Of a stretch of 64,000 nucleotides of DNA, positions 1 to 8,961 are shown piece by piece. The translations under genes and the position numbers were made by a program. The notes below the pieces were generated by a model that made no database searches, was not told where the DNA came from, and worked only from the letters and a program-made list of their open reading frames with translations. The stretch is taken from positions 44,802 through 108,801 of the forward strand of contig LSNL01000002.1 in NCBI GenBank assembly GCA_003056145.1, read 5' to 3'. Each line of letters opens with the position of its first letter. Position 1 is the first letter of the stretch. The stretch comes from Parcubacteria group bacterium M10-OD1-1 (GTDB lineage: Bacteria > Patescibacteria > Paceibacteria > Moranbacterales > UBA2206).

Positions 1-2
1 CT

Positions 3-1109
3 TGGAGTATTCAATCAATTGATACGATGAAATATTCAAGGGACGTGGCTAGGTTAAAGGCAAAAGACTTAGCTTTTCTAGGTGTAATTAATGGTCAGAT
101 GAAAAATATTGCCAATACTGGCGCTAATTATGTTGCCATTGATACTCCATATGACCAAGAGTTCTTTCCTATGCTTCAAAAGTGGGTGGCGGTTGCCAGA
201 AAATATAATCTACATGTGTGGTTCCGTGGTAATTGGTCAGGATGGGAAGGTTGGTTTAACTATCCAAAGAATTTAAGCAGACAGGAACATATTCAGAAGA
301 GCAAAAATTTTATATTAAGACATCCTGATATTTTTTCTGACGGGGATATTTTTTCTAGCTGTCCTGAATGTGAAAATGGTGGCCCAGGCGATCCGCGTCA
401 TACAGGTGATATCACGGGATTTCGCAATTTTATGGTGTCTGAATACAAGATAGAGAAGGATGCTTTTAAAAAAATTGGAAAAAAAGTTTCGGCAAATTAT
501 TATCCGATGAATAGAGATGTGGCAAAGATAGTGATGGACAAAAGCACAACTGCGGCGATGGGTGGTATCGTGGTTGTCGATCATTATATAAAATCGCCTC
601 AGCAATACGCAATAGATTTGAAGAATTTGCAACATTTGACAGGTGGAAAAATTGTGTTGGGGGAATTTGGCGCGCCCATTCCTGATATTCATGGGAAAAT
701 GACGAAGGGTCAGCAAGCGCAGTGGATTGATGATGTACTGAATAATTTGAGTGGAGTTGATGGCATTGAGGGCGTGAACTATTGGGTGAATGCGGGAGGT
801 ACTACCTCAATTTGGGATGCAAAAGGGGGAGCCTCTGCTGCTGTTTCGGTTTTGGAAAAATATTTCAAAGCCAAAAATTCCTATGGCATCGTGACGGATG
901 AGATGAATCGTCCAATCGGCGGAGCAAAAATTTCTTTTCAGGATAAGAATGTATTTTCTCAAGATAACGGGTATTTTGAGATTAGATTTATAGAAAATTT
1001 TCCGATCAATGTGGTTGTATCAGCTGCCGGATTTTCAAATAAGAATTTTGAAATTAAAGGCAATAACAAGCAGTTGCAACTTATTTTGCAACAGAAAAAA
1101 TTGCAATAA
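3..1109 (+). CDS. Partial glycoside-hydrolase-like TIM-barrel protein with C-terminal carboxypeptidase-regulatory-like domain
   Basis: The frame is open to the left edge (base 3), so the N terminus is probably missing; the first ATG in view is at 27. The first ~290 residues look like a cellulase-type (beta/alpha)8 barrel: an early VAIDTPYD strand, a Trp-rich stretch (HVWFRGNWSGWEGW), an acidic PECENGG segment around residues 113-119 (from the ATG at 27) and a late VLGEFGAP strand whose Glu213 would be the nucleophile in GH-A clan enzymes. The last ~75 residues (GIVTDEMNRPIGGAKISF onward) resemble a carboxypeptidase-regulatory or CNA-B-like beta domain common on surface proteins. It probably hydrolyses or binds an exported polysaccharide, which suits the glycan genes that follow. 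The family assignment is by motif only, and the catalytic residues are inferred. Confidence 0.55.
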   Translation, partial: WSIQSIDTMKYSRDVARLKAKDLAFLGVINGQMKNIANTGANYVAIDTPYDQEFFPMLQKWVAVARKYNLHVWFRGNWSGWEGWFNYPKNLSRQEHIQKSKNFILRHPDIFSDGDIFSSCPECENGGPGDPRHTGDITGFRNFMVSEYKIEKDAFKKIGKKVSANYYPMNRDVAKIVMDKSTTAAMGGIVVVDHYIKSPQQYAIDLKNLQHLTGGKIVLGEFGAPIPDIHGKMTKGQQAQWIDDVLNNLSGVDGIEGVNYWVNAGGTTSIWDAKGGASAAVSVLEKYFKAKNSYGIVTDEMNRPIGGAKISFQDKNVFSQDNGYFEIRFIENFPINVVVSAAGFSNKNFEIKGNNKQLQLILQQKKLQ

Positions 1110-1213
1110 TTGATTCTTGGGGAAAAATAAATTTTTATGATATGAGCTGGCTTTGGTTCGGACTGCATTTTTATGAAAAAGAGTTAGATAATGATATGAT
1201 GAAAATGAAATAG
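1106..1213 (+). pseudogene. Possible gene-tail remnant overlapping the end of the glycosidase-like gene
   Basis: In a frame shifted from the upstream gene, a stretch reads IIDSWGKINFYDMSWLWFGL and continues through HFYEKELDNDM to a TAG at 1211-1213. The aromatic-rich composition looks like real protein, yet there is no convincing start. It may be the 3' tail of a deleted gene or a frameshifted extension of the gene ending at 1109. No family is recognised. Confidence 0.25.
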
Positions 1214-1432
1214 AAATCTTTATGGTTTTTAATTTTGGAATATAAAAAAAAATATAGACAATTCTTTTAGATTTTCTTCTAAAAAATTTACTAGAAGCCT
1301 TAATGATGGATGTAAAAACTATTCTTTAGTGGTGGTAAGAAATTTGACTGGATAAGTTTGTTATTATAAACTAAAGAGAACGCAAGTTGAACTTTTCTTA
1401 TTTGTCTTAAGGGCACTTGGTTAACTAAAAAT
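1214..1432. other. Intergenic, no gene seen
   Basis: Together with the remnant above this makes a gap of about 320 bases between two genes. It is AT-rich with stops in all frames. Apart from a promoter-like pair near 1344-1370, no RNA gene or strong hairpin was seen. Confidence 0.5.
1344..1370 (+). promoter_or_regulatory. Possible sigma70 promoter for the 1433 membrane gene
   Basis: TTGACT (1344-1349) and TATAAA (1365-1370) are separated by 15 bases, which is short, so confidence is modest. The gene starts about 60 bases downstream. Confidence 0.35.
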
Positions 1433-2035
1433 ATGAAATTATTTACTAAAGAAAAAATTCCTGCCAAGCATCTTCTTAAACATGAAACTAAAAAACAAGC
1501 TTTATTAAAGTTTTCTTTATTGTTGCTAGTTTTTTTAGCGTATGGAGGATTTATATCTTGGAAATATGGGATGGCGCAAGGATTTTGGGTTTCTATTTTA
1601 ACTTGGTCTTTTTTTGTTTTGAGTACTCCAGTCGCTGATGCTGGTTTTTTAATCAGTTTTCCAGTACGACTTATTATTCAAATGAGAATGTTGGTATCTC
1701 AGATTATCGTTTGGTTTGTAGCGGTTTTTTTAAATATTTATACTTTCTTTTTGGTTCCAGACATTTATAATAAAACTGATTTACTAAAACTTTTTTATCA
1801 TATTATTGCTAAACCGATTCCTTTTTGGTTAATCTTTCTAATTTCAGCGATTGGGACGATTGTCTCTATTCAATTTGGAGATGAGTTAATGGACACTGAG
1901 TTTCATAAAGACCGGGTTTTTTATCAGAAGCATAGAAAAAAGAATAAGTTTTTAATTATGATTTTTTTATTTATAATTGCTTTTATCTTATATAATTTCT
2001 TACTTAAACAATTAGGAATTCATATTTTAAGCTAA
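1433..2035 (+). CDS. Hypothetical integral membrane protein
   Basis: A 200-residue protein with about five hydrophobic segments: residues ~25-45, 50-70, 85-110, 130-150 and 173-190. A charged loop (DELMDTEFHKDRVFYQKHRKKNK) precedes the last helix. The segment around residues 62-80 (VLSTPVADAGFLISFPVRLI) is distinctive and may be a conserved motif of a family I cannot name. No enzymatic motif is visible. It stands alone between the glycosidase-like gene and rmlD. Confidence 0.6.
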   Translation: MKLFTKEKIPAKHLLKHETKKQALLKFSLLLLVFLAYGGFISWKYGMAQGFWVSILTWSFFVLSTPVADAGFLISFPVRLIIQMRMLVSQIIVWFVAVFLNIYTFFLVPDIYNKTDLLKLFYHIIAKPIPFWLIFLISAIGTIVSIQFGDELMDTEFHKDRVFYQKHRKKNKFLIMIFLFIIAFILYNFLLKQLGIHILS

Positions 2036-2098
2036 AATTTTAGTTGAATTTTTTTTTCTTTTAAGGTATTCTTTAATAAAGCAGGCTTATCTTGTACT

Positions 2099-2107
2099 TG
2101 GTATAAG
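2099..2107 (+). promoter_or_regulatory. Extended -10 element upstream of rmlD
   Basis: TGGTATAAG matches the extended -10 pattern (TG, one base, TATAAT-like). A start ~7 bases downstream would give a leader of about 30 bases before the ATG at 2144. No good -35 is seen. Confidence 0.4.
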
Positions 2108-2143
2108 TTTGCTGTTAATATAAATTTTAGAAAGTTAAATAAT

Positions 2144-3124
2144 ATGCGAAAAATACTTATAGTTGGTGCTAAGGGAATGCTCGGACAGGAGCTAGTAAAA
2201 GCCTTTAAAAAGGATAAAGAAAATAAAGTTATTGCTTGGGACAAAGAAGATTTGAATATCTCTAGCGAAAAAGAGGTTAGTAAAAAAATAGGGTTTACAA
2301 AACCTAATATTATTATCAACGCTACCGCTTATAACGCTGTTGATAAGTGTGAGGAGGATAAAAAGGAGTATGCTATTGCTAGGAAAATCAATGGCTTGGC
2401 TCCTGGCTATTTAGCTAGAGCTGCCAAAAAAGCTAAGGCGATTTTAGTACATTATTCCACAGACTATGTTTTTAATGGCGAACCAGAAATTCCAGAGCCA
2501 GAAGGCTGTTCTCAATCGTGTTCTTCTTGTTCACTTCATGCCGATTTTCAACCGGAAATTGGTTTTGATGAAAAAGCTAAACCAAAGCCAATTTCTCAAT
2601 ACGGAAAAACTAAATTGCTTGGAGAAAAAGAAGTTGAGAAGAATATAAAAAAATTCTATTTAATAAGAACTTCTAGATTATTTGGTCAACCAAATTTGGC
2701 TCAAGAAGGCACAAAAAGTTTTTTTGAAATAATGATAGAGTTAGGTAAAAGAAAAAAGAAAATTGAAGTTGTTGATGAGGAAGCTAGCTGTTTTACTTAT
2801 GTACCAGATTTAGTGAAAAAAACTAAAGAAATTGTTGATTCCCAAAAACCATTTGGTATCTATCACATTGTTAATCGCTTTCCTTGTACTTGGTATGAAG
2901 CAGTTGTCTTTTTATATGAAAAAGCCAAAATAAAAGCTGAAGTTATTCCAGTTTCTTCCGAAGAATTTCCGCGTCCAGCTAAAAGACCGTATTATTCGGT
3001 CCTCGTTAATACTAAACTTAATCCATTGCGAGATTGGCGCGAAACTTTGGATGAGTACTTAAAAATTATAGTACCAGTTAAGAAAAAAGTTTTAGCGAAA
3101 AAGAAAACATCAGCGAAAAAATAA
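2144..3124 (+). CDS. rmlD: dTDP-4-dehydrorhamnose reductase
   Basis: An SDR-extended family reductase for the last step of dTDP-L-rhamnose synthesis. The N-terminal Rossmann motif GAKGMLG is at residues 8-14. STDYVFNG and the catalytic pair Tyr153/Lys157 (SQYGKTKLLGE) follow, with RTSRLFG further on. Two oddities stand out. A Cys/Pro-rich insertion (EPEGCSQSCSSC) of about 25 residues sits between the STDYVF strand and the YxxxK motif. The C terminus ends in a Lys/Ala-rich tail (KKKVLAKKKTSAKK). The partner rmlA is two genes downstream; rmlB and rmlC are not in the window. Confidence 0.9.
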   Translation: MRKILIVGAKGMLGQELVKAFKKDKENKVIAWDKEDLNISSEKEVSKKIGFTKPNIIINATAYNAVDKCEEDKKEYAIARKINGLAPGYLARAAKKAKAILVHYSTDYVFNGEPEIPEPEGCSQSCSSCSLHADFQPEIGFDEKAKPKPISQYGKTKLLGEKEVEKNIKKFYLIRTSRLFGQPNLAQEGTKSFFEIMIELGKRKKKIEVVDEEASCFTYVPDLVKKTKEIVDSQKPFGIYHIVNRFPCTWYEAVVFLYEKAKIKAEVIPVSSEEFPRPAKRPYYSVLVNTKLNPLRDWRETLDEYLKIIVPVKKKVLAKKKTSAKK

Positions 3125-3150
3125 ATTTGTAAAAATTAAATTTAGGATAT

Positions 3151-4386
3151 ATGAAGAATCTAAAAAAACAAGATAGAGAAGTGTATAAGTCAATTATGGG
3201 CGAGCTTAAGCGTCAGCAAGAAGGTATGGAGTTGATTGCTAGTGAAAACTATGTTTCGGAAGCTGTTTTGGAAGCCCTAGGTTCTGTTTTTACTAATAAA
3301 TATAGTGAAGGGTATCCTGGGAAAAGATATTATGGAGGACAGGAATACACAGATGTGGTCGAGAATTTGGCGATTAAAAGAGCGAAAAAACTTTTTCAAG
3401 CTGAACATGTTAATGTGCAACCCCTTTCTGGCGCACCAGCTAATATGATTGCTTATATGGCGCTTTTACAACCAGGTGATACCATTTTAGGAATGGATTT
3501 ATCGCATGGAGGACATCTAACTCATGGTCATCCAGTAACTTTAAGTGCGCAAATTTATAATTTTGTTAGATATAAAACTAAAAAAAATGGCTTAATAGAC
3601 TACAAGGAGTTGGAAGCAATGGCCATAAAACATAAGCCAAAATTAATTTTAGCTGGATTTTCGGCTTATACAAGACAACTTAATTATGCTAAATTTCGTT
3701 CTATTGCTAAAAAAGTAGGAGCAATAACTATGATGGATATGGCACATATTGCTGGTTTGGTAGCTGGAAAAGTGATTACTAATCCAGTCCCTTATTTTGA
3801 TGTAGTAACAACTACAACTCACAAAACCTTAAGAGGTCCACGAGGAGGAATGATTTTGTGTAAGGAAAAATATGCTCAAGCTATTGATAAAGCTCTTTTC
3901 CCTGGCTTTCAAGGTGGGCCACATGAAAATAATATTGCTGGCAAAGCAGTCGCCTTTGGAGAAGCTTTGAAGCCATCTTTCAAAAGATATGCTCAACAAA
4001 TTCTCAAAAACGCTAAAACTTTGGAGAAAGAATTGAAAAAATATGGGTTCAAATTGATGTTTGGTGGAACGGATAATCATATGGTTTTAGTTGATGTTTT
4101 TGGCTCTAAAGGAATAAGTGGTAAAGAAGCGGAAGTTGCTTTAGATAAAGTAGGCATAACTTTAAATAAAAATATGATTCCTGATGATCCGAGAAAACCT
4201 CTTGATCCTAGCGGAGTAAGAATTGGCGTTCCAGCTATTACAACTAGAGGAATGAAAGAAAAAGAAATTAAAAAAATTGCTAATTGGATTAATGATGCTT
4301 TAGAAAATCATCAAGATACTAAAAAATTAAAACTAATTCATAAAGAAGTCATTAGCCTTTGTAAAAAGTTTCCTCTTTATAAATAA
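3151..4386 (+). CDS. glyA: Serine hydroxymethyltransferase
   Basis: A PLP enzyme interconverting serine and glycine with tetrahydrofolate, feeding one-carbon metabolism. At 411 residues it has the normal bacterial length. Hallmarks are ELIASENYVSEAV near the start, the NKYSEGYPGKRYYGG substrate loop, DMAHIAGLVAG and the PLP-lysine motif TTTTHKTLRGPRGG with Lys225. The start at 3151 follows an AGGA four bases upstream, one of the few SD-like sites here. It lies between rmlD and rmlA with short gaps, so it is probably co-transcribed with the sugar genes although functionally separate. Confidence 0.97.
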   Translation: MKNLKKQDREVYKSIMGELKRQQEGMELIASENYVSEAVLEALGSVFTNKYSEGYPGKRYYGGQEYTDVVENLAIKRAKKLFQAEHVNVQPLSGAPANMIAYMALLQPGDTILGMDLSHGGHLTHGHPVTLSAQIYNFVRYKTKKNGLIDYKELEAMAIKHKPKLILAGFSAYTRQLNYAKFRSIAKKVGAITMMDMAHIAGLVAGKVITNPVPYFDVVTTTTHKTLRGPRGGMILCKEKYAQAIDKALFPGFQGGPHENNIAGKAVAFGEALKPSFKRYAQQILKNAKTLEKELKKYGFKLMFGGTDNHMVLVDVFGSKGISGKEAEVALDKVGITLNKNMIPDDPRKPLDPSGVRIGVPAITTRGMKEKEIKKIANWINDALENHQDTKKLKLIHKEVISLCKKFPLYK

Positions 4387-4422
4387 ATCAATCAATTAAA
4401 AATAATTTTTTAAGTTAATTAA

Positions 4423-5220
4423 ATGAAAGGAATAATATTATCAGGAGGTACAGCCACTAGGCTTTTTCCTTTAACTGCTACTACTTCCAAACAACTCTTG
4501 CCAGTTTATAATCGGCAGATGATTTTTTATTCTCTAAATGTTTTAATTAAAGCAGGCATTAAAGATATTCTTATTATCGTGGCTCCTGAACATTCAGGAC
4601 AATATTTGAATTTATTAGGATCAATCTTTAAGGATTATGGCATTCATTTATATTTTGAAGTGCAAAAAGTTCCTCGAGGATTAGCTGATGCTTTTATTAT
4701 CGGAGAGAAATTTATTGATAATGATTCGGTGGCGATGATTTTAGGAGATAATATTTTTGAAAAAGATTTCTCAAAAGAAGTTAAAAATTTTCAATCTGGT
4801 GGATTGATTTTTGCTAAAAAAGTAAAAGATCCAGAGCGTTTTGGAGTAGTGAAATTTAATCAAGAAAAGAAAGCGATTAGAATTGTAGAAAAACCTCAAC
4901 AATGGATTAGTGATTATATTATTCCTGGTTTTTATATTTATGATAATCGAGTATCTAAAGTAGCTAAAAAAATTAAACCTTCCAAAAGAGGGGAAATAGA
5001 AATTACTCAAGTACATAACTATTACCTTAAACAAGGTGAATTAAAAGTTAGTACTTTTCAAGGCGAGTGGTTAGATGCAGGAACTTTTGATACTCTATTA
5101 GAAGCTGGTCAAGTAGTAAAAGAAAAAAAAATCTACAAAAACTTTGATCCTTTAATTGAGAAAGCAATAGCTAATTTCAATAAAGAACTGAAAGCCTTAG
5201 CTAAGAAAAAATTATTATAA
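4423..5220 (+). CDS. rmlA: Glucose-1-phosphate thymidylyltransferase
   Basis: Makes dTDP-glucose from glucose-1-phosphate and dTTP, the first step of dTDP-rhamnose synthesis. The nucleotide-binding signature is GGTATRLFPLT (residues 8-18), with Ala where most homologues have Gly, followed by SKQLLPVYNRQMIFYSL. MILGDNIF carries the metal-binding Asp, and VVKF, EKP, GFYIYD, RGEIEIT and EWLDAGTFDTLLEA are all present. At 265 residues it is shorter than the usual ~290, missing the C-terminal helices. It pairs with rmlD upstream. Confidence 0.93.
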   Translation: MKGIILSGGTATRLFPLTATTSKQLLPVYNRQMIFYSLNVLIKAGIKDILIIVAPEHSGQYLNLLGSIFKDYGIHLYFEVQKVPRGLADAFIIGEKFIDNDSVAMILGDNIFEKDFSKEVKNFQSGGLIFAKKVKDPERFGVVKFNQEKKAIRIVEKPQQWISDYIIPGFYIYDNRVSKVAKKIKPSKRGEIEITQVHNYYLKQGELKVSTFQGEWLDAGTFDTLLEAGQVVKEKKIYKNFDPLIEKAIANFNKELKALAKKKLL

Positions 5221-5240
5221 TTAGTTAGAAAAATAAAAAT

Positions 5241-6104
5241 ATGTCCAAAATTAGAAAAGCGATTATCGCTGTTGCTGGATCTGGAACAAGACTTTTACCA
5301 GCAACTAAATCAATGCCTAAGGAAATGTTGCCGATTGTAGATAAACCTATTATTCAATTAGTTGTTGAAGAATTAGTGGAGGCAGGAATTGAAGATATTA
5401 TTTTTGTTACTCGCTGGGATAAAAAACCTTTGGAAGATCATTTTGACCACAGTATCGCGCTAGAAAATGATTTAAGAAAAAATGGTAAAGATGATATGGC
5501 TGACAAGATTAGCAAAATTGCGGATATGGCTAATTTTATCTATATTCGTCAAAAAGGACCTTACGGCAATGGAACGCCAGTTCTGTCGGCGGCTAGCTTG
5601 GTAGATGACGAACCATTTATGTTTGTGTGGGGGGATGACTTGGTGAAATCAAAAGTTTCTTTTACTAAAGAAATGGTGGAGGATTATGAAAAGAATGGTA
5701 AGTTGATGATTGGCGTGCAAGAGGTGCCAAAGGAAACGGTTAATCGGTATGGGATTGTTAAATTACGAGCAGGAACAAATGAAATTGAAGATATAGTAGA
5801 AAAACCTTCTATTGAAGAAGCTCCAACATGTTTGGCGGATTTTGGTAGAATGATTCTTAATCAAAAATTTATTGATATTCTCAAAAAAACTTCCTTAGGT
5901 AAAGGGGATGAGCTTTGGATTACGGATGCTATTCGGGAGTATATTCATCAAGGAGGAACTTTTTTAGCCAAAGAACTTAAGGATGGTAAATGGCTAACAA
6001 CAGGAGATCCTTTGAATTATTTGAAAGCAACTCTTGCGTATGCTATGGACAGGGAAGATCTAAAAGAAGATCTCAAAGAATGTATTTCTTTAGCTAGAAA
6101 ATAA
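5241..6104 (+). CDS. galU: UTP-glucose-1-phosphate uridylyltransferase
   Basis: Produces UDP-glucose for glycan synthesis. Motifs: AVAGSGTRLLPATKSMPKEM near the N terminus, VDKPIIQLVVEE, KGPYGNGTPVL, the FVWGDDLV metal site and KPSIEEAP followed by DFGRMIL. Length (287 aa) is typical. The start codon follows rmlA by 20 bases. The next gene begins on the base after its stop, so the two are almost certainly translationally linked. Confidence 0.95.
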   Translation: MSKIRKAIIAVAGSGTRLLPATKSMPKEMLPIVDKPIIQLVVEELVEAGIEDIIFVTRWDKKPLEDHFDHSIALENDLRKNGKDDMADKISKIADMANFIYIRQKGPYGNGTPVLSAASLVDDEPFMFVWGDDLVKSKVSFTKEMVEDYEKNGKLMIGVQEVPKETVNRYGIVKLRAGTNEIEDIVEKPSIEEAPTCLADFGRMILNQKFIDILKKTSLGKGDELWITDAIREYIHQGGTFLAKELKDGKWLTTGDPLNYLKATLAYAMDREDLKEDLKECISLARK

Positions 6105-7235
6105 ATGAAAATTGCTATCCAAACAGCTGATTTAGACGCTGAGAGAATTGATGGAACTAGAGTTTATATCTTAAATTTATTAAAATACTTTGGTCAATTA
6201 GATAAAAAAAGTATTTTTTGGCTTTATCATAAAAATAATTTTAATTCTGAATTAACTCCTCCCAACTTTCCTAATTATAAAGTTAAGAGAATTAAAACTT
6301 GGTTTTTTGGTACGCAGATTGGTCTTTGTTGGCGGATTAATAAAGATCGTCCAGATGTTTTGTGGATGCCAATGCATAACGCTCCATTTTTTTTAAAGAA
6401 AGATATCAAAATATTTGTTACTATTCACGACCTAGCTTTTAAGTATTTTCCTCAGCATTTTACTAAGAGAGATTTAAGAAAACTCAATTTATTAGCCAAG
6501 TTAGCTATTCATAAAAGTCACAAAATCATTGCTATTTCAGAATCAACCAAAAAAGATATTTTAAAATTTTATCCAGAAATACCTGAAGAGAAAGTGAAGG
6601 TTATTTATCATGGCTTTGATAGAACTCTTTTTCAAAAATCAAAAAATTTCATTAAAGATGGCTTAGTCCAAAAGAAATTCAAAATTAAAAAAGATTATAT
6701 TATTTATGTGGGAGCTATTCAACCAAGAAAAAATTTAAAAGTTTTAATTGAAGCTTTTAATTTACTTAAATCGGATAAAAAGATTAAATCAATGATGCAG
6801 GATAGGCAGTTAGTTTTCGCGGGAGAAAAAGCTTGGCTTTACGAAGAAATATTAAAAGAAAAAGAAAAAAGTCCCTATAAAAATGATATTTTGATTACAG
6901 GCAAAATAGATTTTTCAGCAATGAGTCAATTGTTAGAAGGAGCTAGTGTTTTTGTTTATCCTTCACTTTACGAGGGTTTTGGAATTCCAGTTTTAGAAGC
7001 GATGGCTTCTCAAGTTCCAGTTATTGTAGCTAAAAATTCTAGCTTGGTGGAAGTTGGGGGCGAGGCAGTTAGCTATTTTAAAACTGAAAAATCTGATGAC
7101 TTATATCAAAAAATAAAAGAAATTTTAACCAATAAAGAATTGGCTGAAAAGATGCGGAAAAAAGGCTTAAGACAAGTGGAAAAATTTTCCTGGGAAAAAT
7201 GCGCAAGAGAAACTCTAAATTATTTTAAAAGTTAA
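6105..7235 (+). CDS. GT4-family glycosyltransferase
   Basis: A GT-B fold retaining glycosyltransferase of 376 residues. The N-terminal half carries VTIHDLAFKYFPQHF and the acceptor-side Rossmann fold. The C-terminal half has YVGAIQPRKNLKVLIEAF (nucleotide-sugar phosphate binding) and the GT4 signature SLYEGFGIPVLEAMA with the ExFGxPxLE acid pair. It starts immediately after the galU stop, suggesting use of UDP-sugars made next door; the actual donor and acceptor cannot be read. It converges with the minus-strand genes that follow. Confidence 0.88.
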   Translation: MKIAIQTADLDAERIDGTRVYILNLLKYFGQLDKKSIFWLYHKNNFNSELTPPNFPNYKVKRIKTWFFGTQIGLCWRINKDRPDVLWMPMHNAPFFLKKDIKIFVTIHDLAFKYFPQHFTKRDLRKLNLLAKLAIHKSHKIIAISESTKKDILKFYPEIPEEKVKVIYHGFDRTLFQKSKNFIKDGLVQKKFKIKKDYIIYVGAIQPRKNLKVLIEAFNLLKSDKKIKSMMQDRQLVFAGEKAWLYEEILKEKEKSPYKNDILITGKIDFSAMSQLLEGASVFVYPSLYEGFGIPVLEAMASQVPVIVAKNSSLVEVGGEAVSYFKTEKSDDLYQKIKEILTNKELAEKMRKKGLRQVEKFSWEKCARETLNYFKS

Positions 7236-7249
7236 TGAGATTAAGCTTT

Positions 7250-7642
7250 CTAACTATTAACTTCCAAAAATTCTTGATATAAAAAGTAACTAATTAGCAA
7301 AGCTAAGAAAAGAATAATAATAGCTAAAAAAATATTTAGTTTAAGAAGGCTATTAAAAATTAGTAAGCTAAAGAGAACTGTTAAAAAAAGAACAGTTTTT
7401 TTGTTGGTTTGATTAGTCGGGAAATTAATTTTTAAATAATGACCTAAAAAATAAAGAGTCAATAAATTAAGAGCTAAAAGAAAAATTATTTTTAAAAAGC
7501 TAATATGAGAAGTAATAATTCCAGGGAGTAAGCTTTCAATTACTAAAGTAAAAGTAAAGAAAATTAAAACTAAAAATAATAAATCAGTGAGTAATTTATA
7601 AGCTAGTAATAATAAATTTTTATTTAACATGAATTTGAACAT
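7250..7642 (-). CDS. Hypothetical small membrane protein
   Basis: A 130-residue, strongly hydrophobic protein with about four transmembrane segments and few charges. It overlaps the 3' end of the upstream minus-strand gene by 23 bases (or 11 if the second Met, at 7630, is used), so translational coupling is likely. No family is recognised. It is the last gene of the minus-strand trio 10737-7250. Confidence 0.55.
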   Translation of the reverse strand: MFKFMLNKNLLLLAYKLLTDLLFLVLIFFTFTLVIESLLPGIITSHISFLKIIFLLALNLLTLYFLGHYLKINFPTNQTNKKTVLFLTVLFSLLIFNSLLKLNIFLAIIILFLALLISYFLYQEFLEVNS

Positions 7643-8960
7643 AATTTCCTATAATTTTATAAAATAAATTTTTCAAAGAGTTTTTTAAATTTAGTTTTGT
7701 GAAATCTTTTTTAAAATCTAAATTAATAAAACTTAATTGAATATTTTTTGGAGGAGAAACTTTAAATTCATAATCATGACCAATCAAGTTTGCTAATTGT
7801 TGAGTGGTTGTTTCACAAGAATAAGTAGATGAGCTGAGTAAGTCCTTTTTTAAATAGCAGGAAAGCATAGTCGTCAAGCTTTTTCCAGAGATTAGGATCG
7901 GACCTTTAAATAGCCAAGAATTGGCAATAGCGGGAGTAGGCAAAAGATGTTTCTGGTGATTTTTTATCAAATAATAATGAGAATTTTCTAATACTTTAAA
8001 AATTGTTCCAGTCGGATGGACACCCTTGATATTAAAAAGTTTACCTTTTTTATAAATGGCTAATTCATTTTCATTGATTGGAATTATATTCTTCCATTGC
8101 CAGCCCTTACTTTCAAAAGTCTGGGCATTATTGATGGGATAAAAAACTCCTTGGCTTAAAATATACACCGAGATACCTCGTGAAACTAATGTTCCATCAG
8201 CAAAGCCAATAGAGTTTTTTGCTAAAGGATATTTTTTTAAAAAAGAAATATTTTTTTCAATACTTTGCTGTGCTTGGTAACGAGTTTTAAAAGCTTGTGT
8301 ACTAACAAATTTTTCTAATCTTTGGTTGACTAATAGATAATAATCAGTATTGATTTTAAAAATAGTAGAATTAGGATATTGTTGAAAACTAGTTATTGGA
8401 GAGCCTAAAGGATTATATTTTAAATCTTGAGGAGTAACTGTTTGAAAACTTTTTAAATTATAGCCTAATTTTTTTAAAATATTTAGCTGGGAGAACTCTC
8501 TTAAATGTCCATCAGAAATTAAATAAAAATGTTGATTATTTTTTAAAAGGGAGCCATCTCTAAAACCAATAGGGGAACCTTTTTTATAAAGAAAAGCTTG
8601 ATAGGATTTGCGAAGACTGACTGCTAAGTGAGTTAAATTACTAGATTGGTGAAGCGTGGTTAAAGTTATTTTAATTTTTGAATAACCATCGGCTAAATTG
8701 GCATCAAAAGATAAAGAAGAATTAGCCGGAACCACTCCATTATAATCAGGATGTGATTTATTTAATAGAGGAATTGAAAGTGAATTTTTATTAGAATGAG
8801 GGTTTAAAAAAGAGAAAGCATAATATTTATGAGGAAACAAAATTAAGTAAGCTAAGTAGAAGGTTATAGAAATAGCTAAAATATATAAAACTAAGCGAAG
8901 CTTTTTATAGAGTGATTGATAGTGAGGATTTAATTGAATTTCTTTAGTTAAATCAAGCAT
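7620..8960 (-). CDS. Membrane-anchored surface protein with four repeated beta units
   Basis: A 446-residue protein with one N-terminal transmembrane helix (about residues 24-44) and the rest presumably outside. The middle contains about four copies of a ~45-residue unit: a GT/GSL/GTIFK turn, then a VYxL-like strand, a short turn, and (R/K)xxPI or EF leading into F..G. Examples are GSLLKNNQHFYLISDGHL, ISVYILSQGVFYPINN and GTIFKVLENSHYYLIKNHQK. This type of repeat is common in CPR surface proteins. Function is unknown; the genomic partner is the GT39-like transferase one base upstream. Confidence 0.6.
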   Translation of the reverse strand: MLDLTKEIQLNPHYQSLYKKLRLVLYILAISITFYLAYLILFPHKYYAFSFLNPHSNKNSLSIPLLNKSHPDYNGVVPANSSLSFDANLADGYSKIKITLTTLHQSSNLTHLAVSLRKSYQAFLYKKGSPIGFRDGSLLKNNQHFYLISDGHLREFSQLNILKKLGYNLKSFQTVTPQDLKYNPLGSPITSFQQYPNSTIFKINTDYYLLVNQRLEKFVSTQAFKTRYQAQQSIEKNISFLKKYPLAKNSIGFADGTLVSRGISVYILSQGVFYPINNAQTFESKGWQWKNIIPINENELAIYKKGKLFNIKGVHPTGTIFKVLENSHYYLIKNHQKHLLPTPAIANSWLFKGPILISGKSLTTMLSCYLKKDLLSSSTYSCETTTQQLANLIGHDYEFKVSPPKNIQLSFINLDFKKDFTKLNLKNSLKNLFYKIIGNYVQIHVK

Positions 8961-8961
8961 A

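Noticed and set aside
315..716. 133-codon minus-strand ORF opposite the glycosidase-like gene
   Set aside because: Opposite a clearly better coding frame, no start context.
7225..7262. Inverted repeat AAGTTAAT/ATTAACTT between convergent genes
   Set aside because: Short arms, long loop and no flanking T run; too weak to call a bidirectional terminator.
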